Assembly (NCBI GenBank): GCA_040285825.1
Contig: JAUPSS010000007.1
Coordinates: 2,578,689 to 2,642,688, forward strand
Origin: Eukaryota sp. TZLM1-RC
Taxonomy: Eukaryota; Metamonada: BaSk clade
DNA length: 64,000 bases
Reading direction: 5' to 3'
The translations under genes were made by a program, and so were the position numbers. How positions within the stretch are numbered: the first letter of the stretch is position 1; each line of letters starts with the position of its first letter. Below, in pieces: positions 28,409 to 40,320 of the stretch. Under the pieces are notes generated by a model. It was not told the DNA's origin. It worked only from the letters and a program-made list of their open reading frames with translations, and made no database searches.

Positions 28409-30889
28409 GTTGACTTAATCACAGCCAACTGAGCACGAATTTGAATTTCTCCAAGATATTCCTTTCTAAAAATAGAATCCTTTAAAACAAATCGTTCCAA
28501 AACAAACAGTGCTGATAACGTTTTAACAGATACTCTTTGAGATTCAGGATTATACGATGGTATAGGACAGGCAACACCACTTGGCATCAGACATTTCAAG
28601 CTAACTGACTTGGGGTATTTAGATTTGGAAACTTCAGGATCAGATGGTATTTTACAGACATCAACATCAAGTAAATCGGAATGGTAAAGAACATCTGCAT
28701 CATTACTTAAGTCTTGAGAGGTGAGATTAACAAAATAATAATTATCAGTTTTCTCCACCGCCTTTTGACGAGCGATTAATTCATCTACCTCTGGTTGAGC
28801 AGATGGAATTGTACATTGAACTGGTACAGAGTTTGCTGTTTGCAAGTTATACTTTTTCATCAATAACCACATGCTGAAGCATATAGTTACATCTTCAGAG
28901 CATGGGCTAAGAGGGTAACTATCACAATACCCGTACACTGGCAAGGAAGAAGACATTTTAGGATCATAAAGGGAAAGATTAGGTCCAAATAATTGGCAAA
29001 ATTCATTATTTGCAGAATCATATTGATTACCAAAGTCAACAAATCCACAAAGTTTTTCCAAGCAAAAGAACTCACCAACATGGGAAATGGGACAGTCTTT
29101 GCCCATGAAGTACTTTGTAATTGCTCCATTGGACAACAGAGCTTCTAGTAATGGATTAATTTCTCTATTATAATCAGTAATGAGTTCAACAATACTGGTA
29201 TCCGTGGCGAACGTAATGGTATCCGAAAGTGTTGTTGTTGAACAAGCATAAACAGCTACAATAGGATTCTCGAGATTGATGGAGTTGATAAGGTTGTTGA
29301 GAGCATCATTTATATTTTCATCCTTTGAGTTACATTTACAGACACTTACAGGATTCATTCCAGAGCACAACAGCTTATTGTTAATGCATTCTGCCAAAAT
29401 GGAGCAATAAGAGGTGATAATTGGATCAACAAAGTCCATACATGGTTCCACATTGAACATTGATTCATCCAAGGTGATCGTTTTGAATAAATCAAGGCTC
29501 AAAGGGTCATAGTCCACGATTTCAGCAAATGCGTAATAGGCAACTGTTAGATTATAAAGAGCAAACCTCTTTTGATTAGAGAATGAAAGAAACACGTCAG
29601 GAGCGTTACTACCGCCAACTGTTCTAAAGACAGCAAAACAAACTATTCTACTGGCCAGCTGGGCAAATTCAAGAGGTTCAATGGTACCAGAACATTTGAG
29701 GTAAGAGTACGCATTGCGGAGATTAATCTTGTCCAGATTCTTCACCTTAGTAAGTACTTTACATAGAAACTGAGTAAATAGAGAGATGGAGTTGAGCAAA
29801 AACTGTGGATCTTTGAATGAAGTTCTTGGTAAGAGCTTCCGGTCATTCTTTACTTCATGAACATCACAACAGAACAATTTGAGCTCACGGAGAGCAGTAA
29901 TAAAGCTCTTTGAATCTATTCTGGGTAAGTAGGTTCTAAAAGGAGTCCTTCTCGCAAGAGAGGAGTCTTTCAGATCAAACCACCTACGGAAATACACACA
30001 AGGACTTTCCAAGGGCGGTGGAACTCTTCCAATACCATATTGCTTCATTATGGAGTAGTTAAACGCAATGCAATATGCTTCAAGTGCAGCATAGTCTACT
30101 TGTTCTTGGGTTAGAGTCTCTGCACTCCAATTTGACATTGTAGTGGATTCATCCCTGGGAAGTAGACATTTGAAACCATGTGCTGCAAATGTACAAGCAG
30201 GGTGGGACGGTTTACCAATCTGTTCCACTCCCTGACCTGTTCGGTTTTGATAGAGCATTTCTATCGTCCTGAAACAGCCTTCAATATCGAAAACCGGGGA
30301 AACATTAACCTTCCAATACTTGTTCATACGTCCTAAGATCTCGTTCTTGGTCTTGAAGACTTTCAAAATGGAAGAGGTAAGAAGTTCTTTCAAGTGAGGA
30401 TTTAGAGTCTTTTGCTGATGAATCTGAATGACAACGCACATTGAAGGTGTACCTAATTGGAGGACATCAAGAAGATTATCACGCCATTCAGCATCAACCG
30501 ATATAAAAGGTTTAGAACTGCTCATGCTGCCCTTGAGCATCTCAACAACAGGGTAGATAAGATCATCATTATCTCTCGTAGAGAGAGAAGGTATAGGGGA
30601 ACGGGTTCAGCATCGTCTATGAACTGAATCATTCTCATAGGAGGCATAGCAGCCTCGTAAGCAGTGTTTGTAATAAGATCATCTTCTGAATCTGAGGATA
30701 GGTAAATCTGTGGTGATCACAAAGCATTAAGGATACCATTGTGGATAATGACAAAAATTTTGGTTTCTGACTCACAAAAACAAGAGTTATATTCCTGGAA
30801 CAGACACGGTTTACAACTCAAACAAAACCTTAATTAATATTTCAACACACTCAATATTCCATCAATTGAATGACGGGAGATTTTTGATA

Positions 30890-31540
30890 TTCACTTGAAT
30901 AGCAACTCGCTTGTTATAAAACTCTGTAATGTTATTCAAAATGAAGTTAATATAACAAGGAAGAGCTTTCAATAGCAAGAATACAATTCTGTTCTTCCAA
31001 ATCAAAAAATCAAATGTACGATTATTTTCTTTGAGAAGTTTTCCAAAATCATCTAAAAAGTTGAGATCTCCCTATGAGACCAGAAATAGAAATAGCAATT
31101 GAGACAAATTTAATGTTTCTGCCTCTTGAGCCATTGAGATGTTGAAGAAAAGCTTCGTACTTTGATTTCAAGGAAAGCTCTGTAACTTTGAGTCAATGTT
31201 GAATGTCAGAATTGGAACTTCTTTTCTGTGGAGACACAGTAGTACAATCGATAATTAGTTCAGTTCCATCATACCAAGCACAATGAATATCACCTAGTTT
31301 TTGGCTCAAACTGAATGCTAATTCATCAAACAGACGTTCTAAACAAACATGATGATGAGCAGATTTTGACAGATCATAAATACAATCACGTACCGCATTA
31401 TGGACAATTGATCCTTTTTGAGTGAATTTAGAGCAGGAAATTATTTGATCGAAAGAAACATAAACACCACATTTGTTGTTGTTGAACTTAAATTGATTTA
31501 GTAGGTTTCTGTGTATTTCGACTGATGACATGATACTCGT
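30890..31540 (-). pseudogene. LINE C-terminal remnant
   Basis: Frame 31531-31193 has SIVHNAVRDCIYDLSKSAHH and KLGDIHCAWYDGTELIIDCTTVSP. These correspond to LHNAVRD and the RGD...VVDFTTV motif of the LINE proteins. Downstream to about 30890, other frames keep patches of the final segment. Diverged from families A and B; non-functional. Confidence 0.6.
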
Positions 31541-32767
31541 TTATGAATCAGTTTTATCAATAATCTTAGATTTCCTCTCTTTCCTTCGTGTGTTCATCTG
31601 CCTAACGGCACCACATTTACATTTCATATTTGATAAGTTTTGAGAACGAGGCAAATTAGGTCTAATTCGCATTACAATCAAAATTTGAATGTCTAAAGAC
31701 AGTAATCCAAAACTCACAAGATGTGATTGTCACGTGACAACTGAATATGAAATATATCTCGTTATAATGACATCTCTTTAATTATGATTGATACATCTGC
31801 CTTCGAATTTTTCTTCAAGAATTGCTTCTCCAAGTTCGATCCGCGGTCAACCCAATTTTCCCTCTTCGTTTCTCCTAATTAAAAATACATTTTGTTACAA
31901 TGATCAAAATGTTTCTCAAAAGGGATGAACGGATTAACTGTCTTTAATTGTGTAGTCGCAATTAAAATTGAAAAATAAAATTGATAAATATAAAAGAAGT
32001 TTTTTCTTGAATGCCGTATCACACACTCATTTTGTACCTTGTCCATTTCATTTTCCCTACTTGCTCCCTTGAAACAATTGCTTTATTTCTTAAATGATTT
32101 CATTGAAATTGTGACACAATGTACACAATGAGTTTTCGACAAAACTTCTTGGCAGAGCAGATTGATATTTTAACGGTGTTGTCCCCTGGTTACTTTCTGC
32201 TTTGTAATCTTTTGGTCGGTTTTATGAAAGAAAATCTTCCAGTCAATTCTTTTTGGCTGATTTGGTGTGTGACGATACAGAATTTCAATTTCTTGTTTTA
32301 ATTTTTCCTTGAAATAAATTTATGTAGAAAAAAAACCCGAGCTCAACTAATTGAAATTTTTTTCGATAATTCCCGATTGTTGCCTCGCAATTCATTTGAA
32401 GTATTTTCCTCATCAATATTCTGCTCTGAAATTGAGTGAAGTAATGACAACAACAATGTTGGTGAGAATATATCACTAAGTCTTTTTCATCTCATATCTT
32501 ACATCTTATGTGACCACAGAAAAAACAAGGGATAGATTGCTGATATCACTGCATAATGTATGCGTCAGAATTTCATATGATAAAATCAATTTCACGATCA
32601 TTTACATGAATTCAATTTTCTTTTATCCTGGTAAACTATGGAAAGAGTCATATAAAAGTGAAAATTTGCATTCATTTGATTGAGAGATAATTCAAGACAA
32701 AACAATATGAAAACGATAAACTTTATACAAATACTGATACATAAACAAGCTAAATGACAGATAACAC
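31541..32767. other. Long non-coding stretch, nothing recognised
   Basis: Two short ORFs (60 and 63 codons, near 32119 and 32285) look random. No RNA gene or repeat is seen. The PEPCK 3' region is at its right end. Confidence 0.45.
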
Positions 32768-34646
32768 CTAAAGAGCTGCTGCCATATCTGCCAGCATTGA
32801 ATCAAATGCGTCAGGATAACGTCCAAGACCTTGGATAAACTGCTTCATTCGCTCAATTTCAGCTCTCCATTGTTCGGTGTCAAGAGAGAGAATTTGCTTG
32901 AGTTCATCTTCAGGGATTGACAATCCTTCAAGATTGAGTTCTTTGGGAGAAGGAACCTTTCCAAGTGTAGAAATTTCTTCATTAGAATCGCATTGCTTCA
33001 AGATCCAATCGATAACACGTACATTGTCACCAAAACCTGGCCAAATGAACTTGTTATCATCATTACGTTGGAACCAATTAACCAAAAAGATCTTGGGAGC
33101 CTTATCTCCAAGCATCTTTCCAATCTTGAGCCAATGGGCAAAGTAATCACCTGCATGATAACCAATGAAAGGTTTCATTGCAAATGGATCAACCCCAACA
33201 ACGCCTCTTTTTTGATCCTGCGCAGCAGTGGATTCAGAGGCAATGGTGGAAGCCAGCAAAACACCATGTTCCCAGTTCTGGGACTGGAGGCAGATAGGAA
33301 CCGTGTCGTTACGACGACCACCAAACAAAAAGGCATCAACTTTGACACCCTTTGGGTTTTCAAATTCTGGATCAATAATTGGACACTGAATAGCAGGGCA
33401 AGTGTATCTGGCATTAGGGTGAGCAGCAGTTGTGGTTGATTCGGGGGTCCATTCGTTACCCTTCCAATCAATCAATTTTGATGGAACTTCTTCAGTCATT
33501 CCTTCCCACCAAACATCACCCTTCTCCTCATCAAAAGCGCAATTAACAAACATACAGTTCTTCTCCAAGCCCGTCATAACATGAGGATTAGTCTTGTAAG
33601 AAGTACCAGGGGCGACACCAAAGAATCCATTTTCAGGATTGACACCACGAAGAACACCTTCATCGTCGACCTTGAGCCAAACAATGTCATCACCCACACA
33701 GCTAGTCTCATATCCAGGAATGGTGGGGAGCAGCATGGCAGCATTAGTTTTACCACAAGCAGACGGGAAGGCACCGAGGACATATCGTTTTTCAGCATCA
33801 TTTGGACCTTTGACACCAAGAATAAAGCAATGCTCGGCTAACCGGCCAGCTGAATCATCATTTTTGGCTTTAATTGAGGCAATCCTGAGAGCAAAACATT
33901 TCTTACCAAGAAGGGAATTACCCCCATAACCAGAACCGAATGAAACAATGGATTCGTTGCCGGGCTTCGTAAAGTGGACGATATGTCGTTTATCAGGATT
34001 ACATGGCCAGGTGACGTCTTCTTGGCCATCGGGTAAAGGACTTCCTACAGAATGAACACAGGGGACGAAATCAGCCTCTCCAATGTAGTTATAGACAGAA
34101 GATGAGACACGGGCCATAATAGCCATGTTTACAACTACATATGCACTATCCGTAATTTGGATGCCATATTGAGAGAGATCTGATCCAAGTGGACCCATGG
34201 AAAACGGAATGACGTACATCTCACGACCGACCATACAGCCATCAAATAGACCAGAAAGAGTGTCGCGCATAGCTTCAGGATCTGCCCAATTATTGAGAGG
34301 TCCGGCTTCATCCTTAGTTTCAGAGCAAATAAAAGTACATTTCGGATTACGGGCTACCTATGGTAAACAAAACACGTAGACATACGTCACGAGGGTCTGA
34401 TCGAGCCAAATATGAGTTAGGACGTGCAGGAATAGCCTGACAACTTCCTCTTTCACACAGAAGAGTTTTCAACTCAAGCAATTGGGATTCGGAGCCATCA
34501 ATCCAAACCAAAGACTTTGGCTTGCAAAGATCGACTGCTTGTTGAACAAAATCAATGACAACAGCATTATCAATGGGACAACTGTCATTGACGTTGAGAA
34601 TGTTGCGATTGGGAGAAGCTAAAGGCCACTTAGATGAGACTACCAT
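32768..34646 (-). CDS. PEPCK: Phosphoenolpyruvate carboxykinase (GTP)
   Basis: Two exons, 34646-34386 (87 aa) and 34357-32768 (529 aa), giving 616 aa, the usual length of the GTP family. Exon 1 ends at NSYLARSDPRD and exon 2 continues VARNPKCTFICS, exactly restoring the conserved substrate-binding stretch. Motifs: GYGGNSLLGKKCFALRIAS, the P-loop GAFPSACGKTNAAML, the metal site VGDDIVWLK, NPENGFFGVAPGTS, and the guanine-site phrase FLFGGRRNDTVPI. The enzyme interconverts oxaloacetate and PEP; in anaerobic protists it usually fixes CO2 toward malate. It is divergent from the Lnt-like gene, with 133 bp between start codons, so the two may share promoter sequence. Confidence 0.95.
34358..34385 (-). 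other. 28-nt intron in PEPCK gene
   Basis: Begins GTATGT and ends TTTACCATAG on the minus strand. Its length is not a multiple of three, so the two PEPCK halves are in different frames and only join correctly when these 28 nt are removed. Confidence 0.92.
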
Positions 34647-34653
34647 TTACAAT

Positions 34654-34658
34654 TGTGA
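34654..34658 (-). promoter_or_regulatory. Initiator-like motif of PEPCK gene
   Basis: TCACA on the minus strand, about 10 nt before the ATG, fits TCAYW. Confidence 0.35.
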
Positions 34659-34779
34659 GGTAATAATCTGATCGTCAAAGCGTCACATTGTACAAGTAGA
34701 AGGTCGTGTACATTCTAGAAGGTTAAGAGATTTCCTTGGAATTTACACCAAATTGACACAGTCTCTGACAGACATCACC

Positions 34780-36342
34780 ATGGTTGACCTTAGGTTCGTC
34801 CTCTCATTAGCTTTCATCGTGTTTTTCTCTGTCCTGTCTTCTGGTCGCTTTAGTTCTGGTATTGGTTTCCTTTGTCTTCATTTTTGTCTTTCGTATTGTT
34901 CTCGGTTTTCCCAACAGATAAAATGGTATCACCTATATATTTCATTATCTATATCAATAGGCTACTTTATATGTTTTTGGGACTTTCTCGATTTGCCTTT
35001 CATTCTCTATTGTGCTGCGATCGTTCTTATTACTGTGTTTCTTTACACAACACCCCACCTACTGGCTACCTTATTTGTGCACAAAGTCCGATATTCCTTC
35101 TCATTCCCTTTCTTTTTCACTTTGTTCTCTTGTGCTTTCAGATTTCTTTCTCCTTGGGGTACTCAGGGTGTTCCCGTTCTTTCTCTTGCTGACTCATTTC
35201 TTTCTCCAACTGCGACTTTGTTCGGTTTAGACGGATTGACCTTCATTTCCATCATCATTCCAGCATCACTTCCTTATTTGCTTTTCCCTGTAGAGAATGC
35301 ATATGGGGAAAAAGAAGATTTTGCTTTGAAGTATTTCTTAATTTCCATTTCTGTAGTTTTGATTGTGTTGACAAATTCTATAGATGCAGCTACTTTTACC
35401 ACATTTGATCCCATTGTCTCTGTTTCTGGTGTCGTTCTTCCCAGAATCAGATACCCTACATATGGCGAAGATGACGACGGCAGACTGTTATATGAAAGGA
35501 ATGCAATTGATTGGGCGTTTGAAGTAAGCACAACAGTGACTAAGCAATCAAAATTGATTGTCTGGGCTGAGTCTATGCTGAATGTTTCAGAATACTCTAA
35601 TGGGGATTCCACAAAATCAGAGTTGTTAGTCAAGGCTTCACAATTCAGTAAACACCACTCAGTATACCTTGTCACTGCGTATAACTGCCAGTACGCTAAT
35701 GGAACTATTCTTAACGAATTGACCATGTTTGATCCCAGTGGTGATGCTATCGGTGCCTATACTAAGAGGAATACCGTTTTTATGGTAGAAAATGACATCA
35801 CCCCAGCAGATTGGCAAACAGAACCCTTGATTGTTGATACTGAGTTTGGCAAGGTTGGTCTCGCCATCTGCCATGATTTTGACTTTCCGGAGTTTGTCAG
35901 GTCCCTCTCCTCGGCTGATCTTCTTATCTCCCCTTCCTGGGATGCTAAAACTTGGGTGAGAAACACCTTTGGGACCGCTCTTCGCAGTGTTGAGCTCGGG
36001 GTTCCTTTTATGAGGCTCACTCATGGCGGTTGGACTGGAATTACAAACAAACTAGGAAGACACGTTTTTGGAGTTTCGCATTGGTCTAAAGAATCAAATT
36101 TGATTGACGATTGTCCTGAGTGGGCAATTGATTGTTCAACGGCAGGGGAGTTGACGTTTACCACCCCAGTGCCGATTGGGAGAAGATTTACTTTGCATGG
36201 TTTTATTGATGGCAAGTTTCTCTTGTTTCCTGTTTTAGTCTTTGTTTTTCTTGGTCTTTATGTTAGCCCATTACTAAAAAAGAGGGGCTTTGAATTTAAT
36301 TTTCCTCTTTATGGAGTCAAGACTTCTGCGGATAGAGTATAG
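34780..36342 (+). CDS. Apolipoprotein N-acyltransferase (Lnt)-like membrane nitrilase
   Basis: A 520-aa protein from ATG 34780. The frame runs nine codons further up to a TTG. About six transmembrane segments (residues 1-205) precede a carbon-nitrogen hydrolase domain with the full Glu-Lys-Cys triad: E264 in VWAES, K329 in YTKRN and C364 in GLAICHDFDFPE. One TM segment (KFLLFPVLVFVFLGLYVSPLL) closes the chain. This is the architecture of bacterial Lnt, which N-acylates lipoproteins. Lnt-like proteins are known from some eukaryotes such as fungi, so the substrate here is open. AATAAA lies at 36348-36353. Either gain from bacteria or an old eukaryotic lineage is possible; composition does not stand out. 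Confidence 0.8.
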   Translation: MVDLRFVLSLAFIVFFSVLSSGRFSSGIGFLCLHFCLSYCSRFSQQIKWYHLYISLSISIGYFICFWDFLDLPFILYCAAIVLITVFLYTTPHLLATLFVHKVRYSFSFPFFFTLFSCAFRFLSPWGTQGVPVLSLADSFLSPTATLFGLDGLTFISIIIPASLPYLLFPVENAYGEKEDFALKYFLISISVVLIVLTNSIDAATFTTFDPIVSVSGVVLPRIRYPTYGEDDDGRLLYERNAIDWAFEVSTTVTKQSKLIVWAESMLNVSEYSNGDSTKSELLVKASQFSKHHSVYLVTAYNCQYANGTILNELTMFDPSGDAIGAYTKRNTVFMVENDITPADWQTEPLIVDTEFGKVGLAICHDFDFPEFVRSLSSADLLISPSWDAKTWVRNTFGTALRSVELGVPFMRLTHGGWTGITNKLGRHVFGVSHWSKESNLIDDCPEWAIDCSTAGELTFTTPVPIGRRFTLHGFIDGKFLLFPVLVFVFLGLYVSPLLKKRGFEFNFPLYGVKTSADRV

Positions 36343-36864
36343 TTGTGAATAAATTTTCCATTTGACCTATGTAATACCCATACCTACTTACTTTTTCCTT
36401 GCTTTCCATATACTGTGAGTTTCCTTAATTGTAACCTGGTTTTTGCTTTTTAGTTGAACATATTATGCACTATACTGTGTATTTTATTAAAAGGTCTGCA
36501 ACTAATATTAACCAACTTGATCATCCAGTATCTTTTGTGATAGGGTCTGTACATTGACATATCTGACCTATTTGATCATTATAGAATTAATCACTGTGAC
36601 CAGAACAGACAAATCCTATGCTACACGACTGAAGTAAACAAATCGAATTGCTTTGTCCAGCCCAGATGAAAAGAACAACTTTTTTCCGAAATGATTGTAT
36701 CATTCATGTTACACTTCATGTACGTTCAATTATACAACCTCAAAAGATTCAGATTGTTAAAGGACAAAGTACATAAAATATTGACTCAACAATCAAATGT
36801 GGGAATATTGATTAAAACTTTTGCAAATATTTTACTCAATGTCGGTAATAGTTCTCCCTCTTGT
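36343..36864. other. Intergenic, nothing recognised
   Basis: Contains the Lnt-like poly(A)-type signal. No LTR could be found here, although the gag-like block begins just to the right. Confidence 0.5.
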
Positions 36865-39562
36865 TTAATCGATCAAGTGCTTGGATCGCTGGCAATCGGG
36901 GTCAGGACATTCATTTATAGAGTGGCCTGGAACACCACAGAATCTACAAAGACCAGCTTTATCTCTTTCTTTCTTAATTTGAGACTTGCTCCTTTTGCTA
37001 AGTTGAGCAGGGGCGACGCTGGAACCCGCAGGCTGAAATTTGCCTATTCGTTTCTTGTCCTTTGGGTTTGCTTTAACATAGTGACCCATATGTTGTTGAT
37101 AGCTATCACTGATGTTAGCCCTTTGCTCGTCGAAGGATCTGGCTGAACACCAATTCATGTATTCAGCAGCCAGGATGTCAACAAATTGTTGTAGTGTATG
37201 GTGTTGCCAAACATTGGGTGTGGACCATACAGTTTTCTATCAAACATAGTCGAAAACCTGCCTTGGGCTCTCAGAGCGGCCATGCACTCTGGAATAACAC
37301 AGGAGGCAATCCTACGAGGGTCGACCTGAGCAGCAGCTCTGAATCGGTCCCACTCGTGGAGGGGGTTACCATATCTCTGATCGAGAGGGAGGTTCCGGTT
37401 TTCCCTGCTAATGGATTGAGGAGTGGCTGGACAACGACAACGTTCCTCAAGTTGCCTTCTTAGTTCAGACACTTCTCTTGCTAGTCTAGATATCTCTCTC
37501 TTCAATGGTACTCTTAGTCCTAGCATACAGAATAAATCTGTCGATTAATTTCAAGATCCTTACCAGGTCAGAGATATCGTTAGCTTCCAGGGTGGGTTTT
37601 CTAGGACGACCACCTCTTTGTCTATCTCTGTCTCTATCCTGTGAACTCGCCATAGCTTCCATCAGTAGAGTGTTAGAATACTGAGGAGCTATAGGAGTGT
37701 TAAATGGAGTTGCTTCTAGGAGCCTAGGGTCCTGAGGAACCTGGGAAGGAGTAGATGGACCTTGTGATTGGACAACTACAGGTTGTTGCACCGTCTCAGG
37801 GGTGTCTGTACTCGCCATCGGTTCATCTTGTTGATCATCTTGAGGCTCAACGCTCAAAGATGAGAAAACAGTGTCTGTATCCACTGGGTCAGGATCAGAG
37901 GTTTTTAATTCTACTGGATCATGACTGCTCGGATAGTAACTTTCCACACTACCATCGATGTTAACCCATAGAAGAGAACTTGAATTGGTGACACCAATGT
38001 TCTCCTGTACATTCATAAGGGCATCCCTGAGAGGCCTATTCCTTCTGTGCTCTGGACCGAAATATGACGCGCAATGATCTGGTCTACGATCTTGAAGGTA
38101 CAATCTCTGATAATTCGTAGTGTAGGTATACCGCCATCCAGTCCTGAAGTCTCTGTTGATATAAATATCCAGAGAAGCATTGTATCCAGGGCTAAACTTG
38201 GGAAAAGGACATGGATTGCACCGGTTGAGGAAGAGATTCAGCTCATCACCAGCGAAGATCCTCTGTACACCTTCACGAGGAGTCCTGAACCCTCCAACAG
38301 TCTCCCGTTGAGGATAATGAGGAGGAGGGTCACAACGAACCGTGAGATTGTCTACTTCCTCCGTTGGGAAGTAGGGGCCCATTCTTCTGCGGATCCTGAT
38401 GGCGTGATCATGAACTACTTCTGGACCCCAAAATGGGGGTAAAGCAGCAATGAGTTCATTGGGAGGAATCGATGCAGGATCTCCTAGCATCAACTCAATA
38501 CCAGCATTAAGAACTAAGTTTTGAGCTTCAGTTCTCTACTGTGTAGAGATAAAGGGAGAGTCTGATTCCTGAGACTGACTTGGGGCTTGATAGGTGTTAG
38601 GCTGTGCAGCGCTAAGCACCTGCCAAGCAGCAGGAACAGAAGAAACAACGTGACCTTGCTGAGGAGTCTGGCCAGAGGTGGAGGGATATGAATTACTCCT
38701 CTAGTAGGAACTTCCGAAGAAGGAACAGATGGAGTTGAATGAACTTTTGAAGGAGCAACCGTAGTAGGAACAGAAGTATCAGGAAGACTTGCTACAGAAA
38801 CTTCTTGAGAAGGAGTAGTAGGATTAGGTTACCAGCAGGGACTGCAGGAGGAGCTGGTTGTTGCGGTGGGCTGCTTTCCATTGGAACTTCCGTAGAAGGA
38901 GTGGAAGGAGCTTGTTGTCCTTCCTCAGGAACTTCCGTAGAAGGAGTGGAAGGGACGACAGGAGCGCAAACTATAGGTGAAGAGGGAGACTCTATCATCT
39001 TGAGCTTCAACAGCTCAGATATCTTGATGGTGGCCGAGTCAGGGTCAGTCTGGTTGATGATATACTTCAGGTATTCATCTAAAGTACTGAACTGTTCAGG
39101 ACCTAAAAGGGAATCTTCAATCTCTCCTTCAGAACCAGGGGGACGAGCAAGAGGTACAAAGTTTTCCACATTAGAGGGAGGAACAGGAAGACTGATAGAA
39201 ACCACAGGAACATCCGTGGATGGAGTGAAACCTTGACCCGGAGGGTGAGAGGAAGTATCACTTCTCTCGCCACCAGAGGGTAGTTCTGTTCCCAACTGAG
39301 GAATTTGGGAGGAAGAACTGGGTGCATTGGGTTGCGTGACAGAATCTCCGGCAGGAGGCGTCAACGCAGGAGGAGGAGAAGCATTGCTTCCCTCGGACCC
39401 AGTTGCCAAGGGTTGTTCTGGTCCCGACTGAGGAGTTCGGGAGGAAAAACTCGAATGGTGAGACGTAGGAGGATCAGTCCTACCAGTCTCGGAGGTGTCA
39501 TTGGAACCACTCAAAGGTGATCCAATACGTATTGATGATCTGCGGGTGTTATGACGGGACAT
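36865..39562 (-). pseudogene. Gag-like polyprotein remnant with CCHC zinc knuckle
   Basis: Four minus-strand ORFs in series look like one broken protein: 39562-38792 (Ser/Pro/Thr-rich, starting MSRHNTRRSS), 38493-37486, 37526-37155 and 37158-36865. The second and third carry a helical capsid-like region and a basic RGGRPRKP phrase. The last ends with a zinc knuckle CRFCGVPGHSINEC (about 36904-36945), the signature of retroelement nucleocapsids. Between 38792 and 38493 the Ser/Pro-rich phase continues in another frame (PSSEVPTRG). No RT, protease or integrase follows, and no LTR was found. GC content is clearly higher than in neighbours, suggesting a different origin or relatively recent arrival. 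Confidence 0.6.
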
Positions 39563-40320
39563 GACCTATATGAAAAGTAGAGTAATTTATTACAAGGGAA
39601 AAAAGATTTCCCTTAACTTAAGCGCGTGGGCGCAATGGTACAATATACTATAGATAAACTATAAGTAAACTATTATAAATATTATCCAAGGCTAACACTG
39701 ACTCAATATGAATACCCTTAAGTGACACCATCAAATGTCAAAACACAATTTACACTCATATCATTGCATTTTGATAAACTTTGGTGTCTGGTAAAAAACT
39801 CAGTGATGAGGATGAAATAATTGTTTTTTTTCTGCAAGAGATCTTTCCAACTCTTACTGTCACTCTACAAGAAAGATTGTTGTAAATTCTGTTTCTCCAC
39901 AATGGAAGTGAGTCTCAATTCCAATCAATTTGATTTTTTTGAGATTCCAAATGAGTTTCTCAATCAACAAAGATAAAAAACAGAGAATGTTGTTGAGAAC
40001 ACAAACAATTAAGGTGATAATGTTTTGAATTCATCCCTGAGAAATCATAGTACAATTTTCTCAGTGGGAAACATGTAAATGGACAATAACGGAAAAGTAA
40101 GGGTACTGTTTTAGCACGAAATTCATAAATCATCGTTACAGAACAACAAAATATTTATTCCTTACAAAAAGAAAAAGACGACTGAAAAATAATGCTGGTC
40201 TCGTTCTAATTCGTTTTCTAATATGAAATCAAAACCAAGTTTCCAAATTGTATCAAAAACTGAAAAAAACTGAATCACCCCTTTTCTTTTCTGCTGTTAA
40301 ATCACCATTACCACCAGGTC
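39563..40320. other. Intergenic, nothing recognised
   Basis: AT-rich; upstream side of the gag-like block. I looked for an LTR or primer-binding site and saw none. Confidence 0.45.

Larger units (their letters stand above)
26383..30739 (-). pseudogene. Exonuclease-domain element protein, broken copy
   Basis: The reading frame is split. 30540-28399 encodes residues from just before the exonuclease domain to about two thirds of the protein; 27033-26383 encodes the C terminus. Three lesions are seen: a 2-base insertion near 30578 in the N-terminal part, the LTR element at 27048-28408, and altered catalytic residues. The ExoI residues (SVDAEW) are kept, the ExoII Asp is replaced (NEIL instead of EDL) and ExoIII reads YAALEAY instead of YAALDAY. 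The ATG (30739-30737) and the 29-nt intron (30736-30708) are conserved with the intact copy. Outside the exonuclease region, identity to the intact copy is very high. Confidence 0.85.
26292..30763 (-). mobile_element. Exonuclease-domain element, copy 2 (interrupted by LTR element)
   Basis: Minus-strand copy sharing both ends with the complete copy at 53742-56850: 5' CCAAAATTTTTGTCATTAT at 30763 and 3' GAACTGATCCTT at 26292. Without the inserted LTR element (27048-28408) and its target duplication it is about 3107 bp, against 3109 bp for the complete copy. Flanks differ on both sides, and I see neither inverted repeats nor a target-site duplication of the element itself. Confidence 0.8.

Noticed and set aside
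32119-32476. Two short ORFs of 60 and 63 codons on opposite strands
   Set aside because: No motif or codon pattern, and low-complexity composition.
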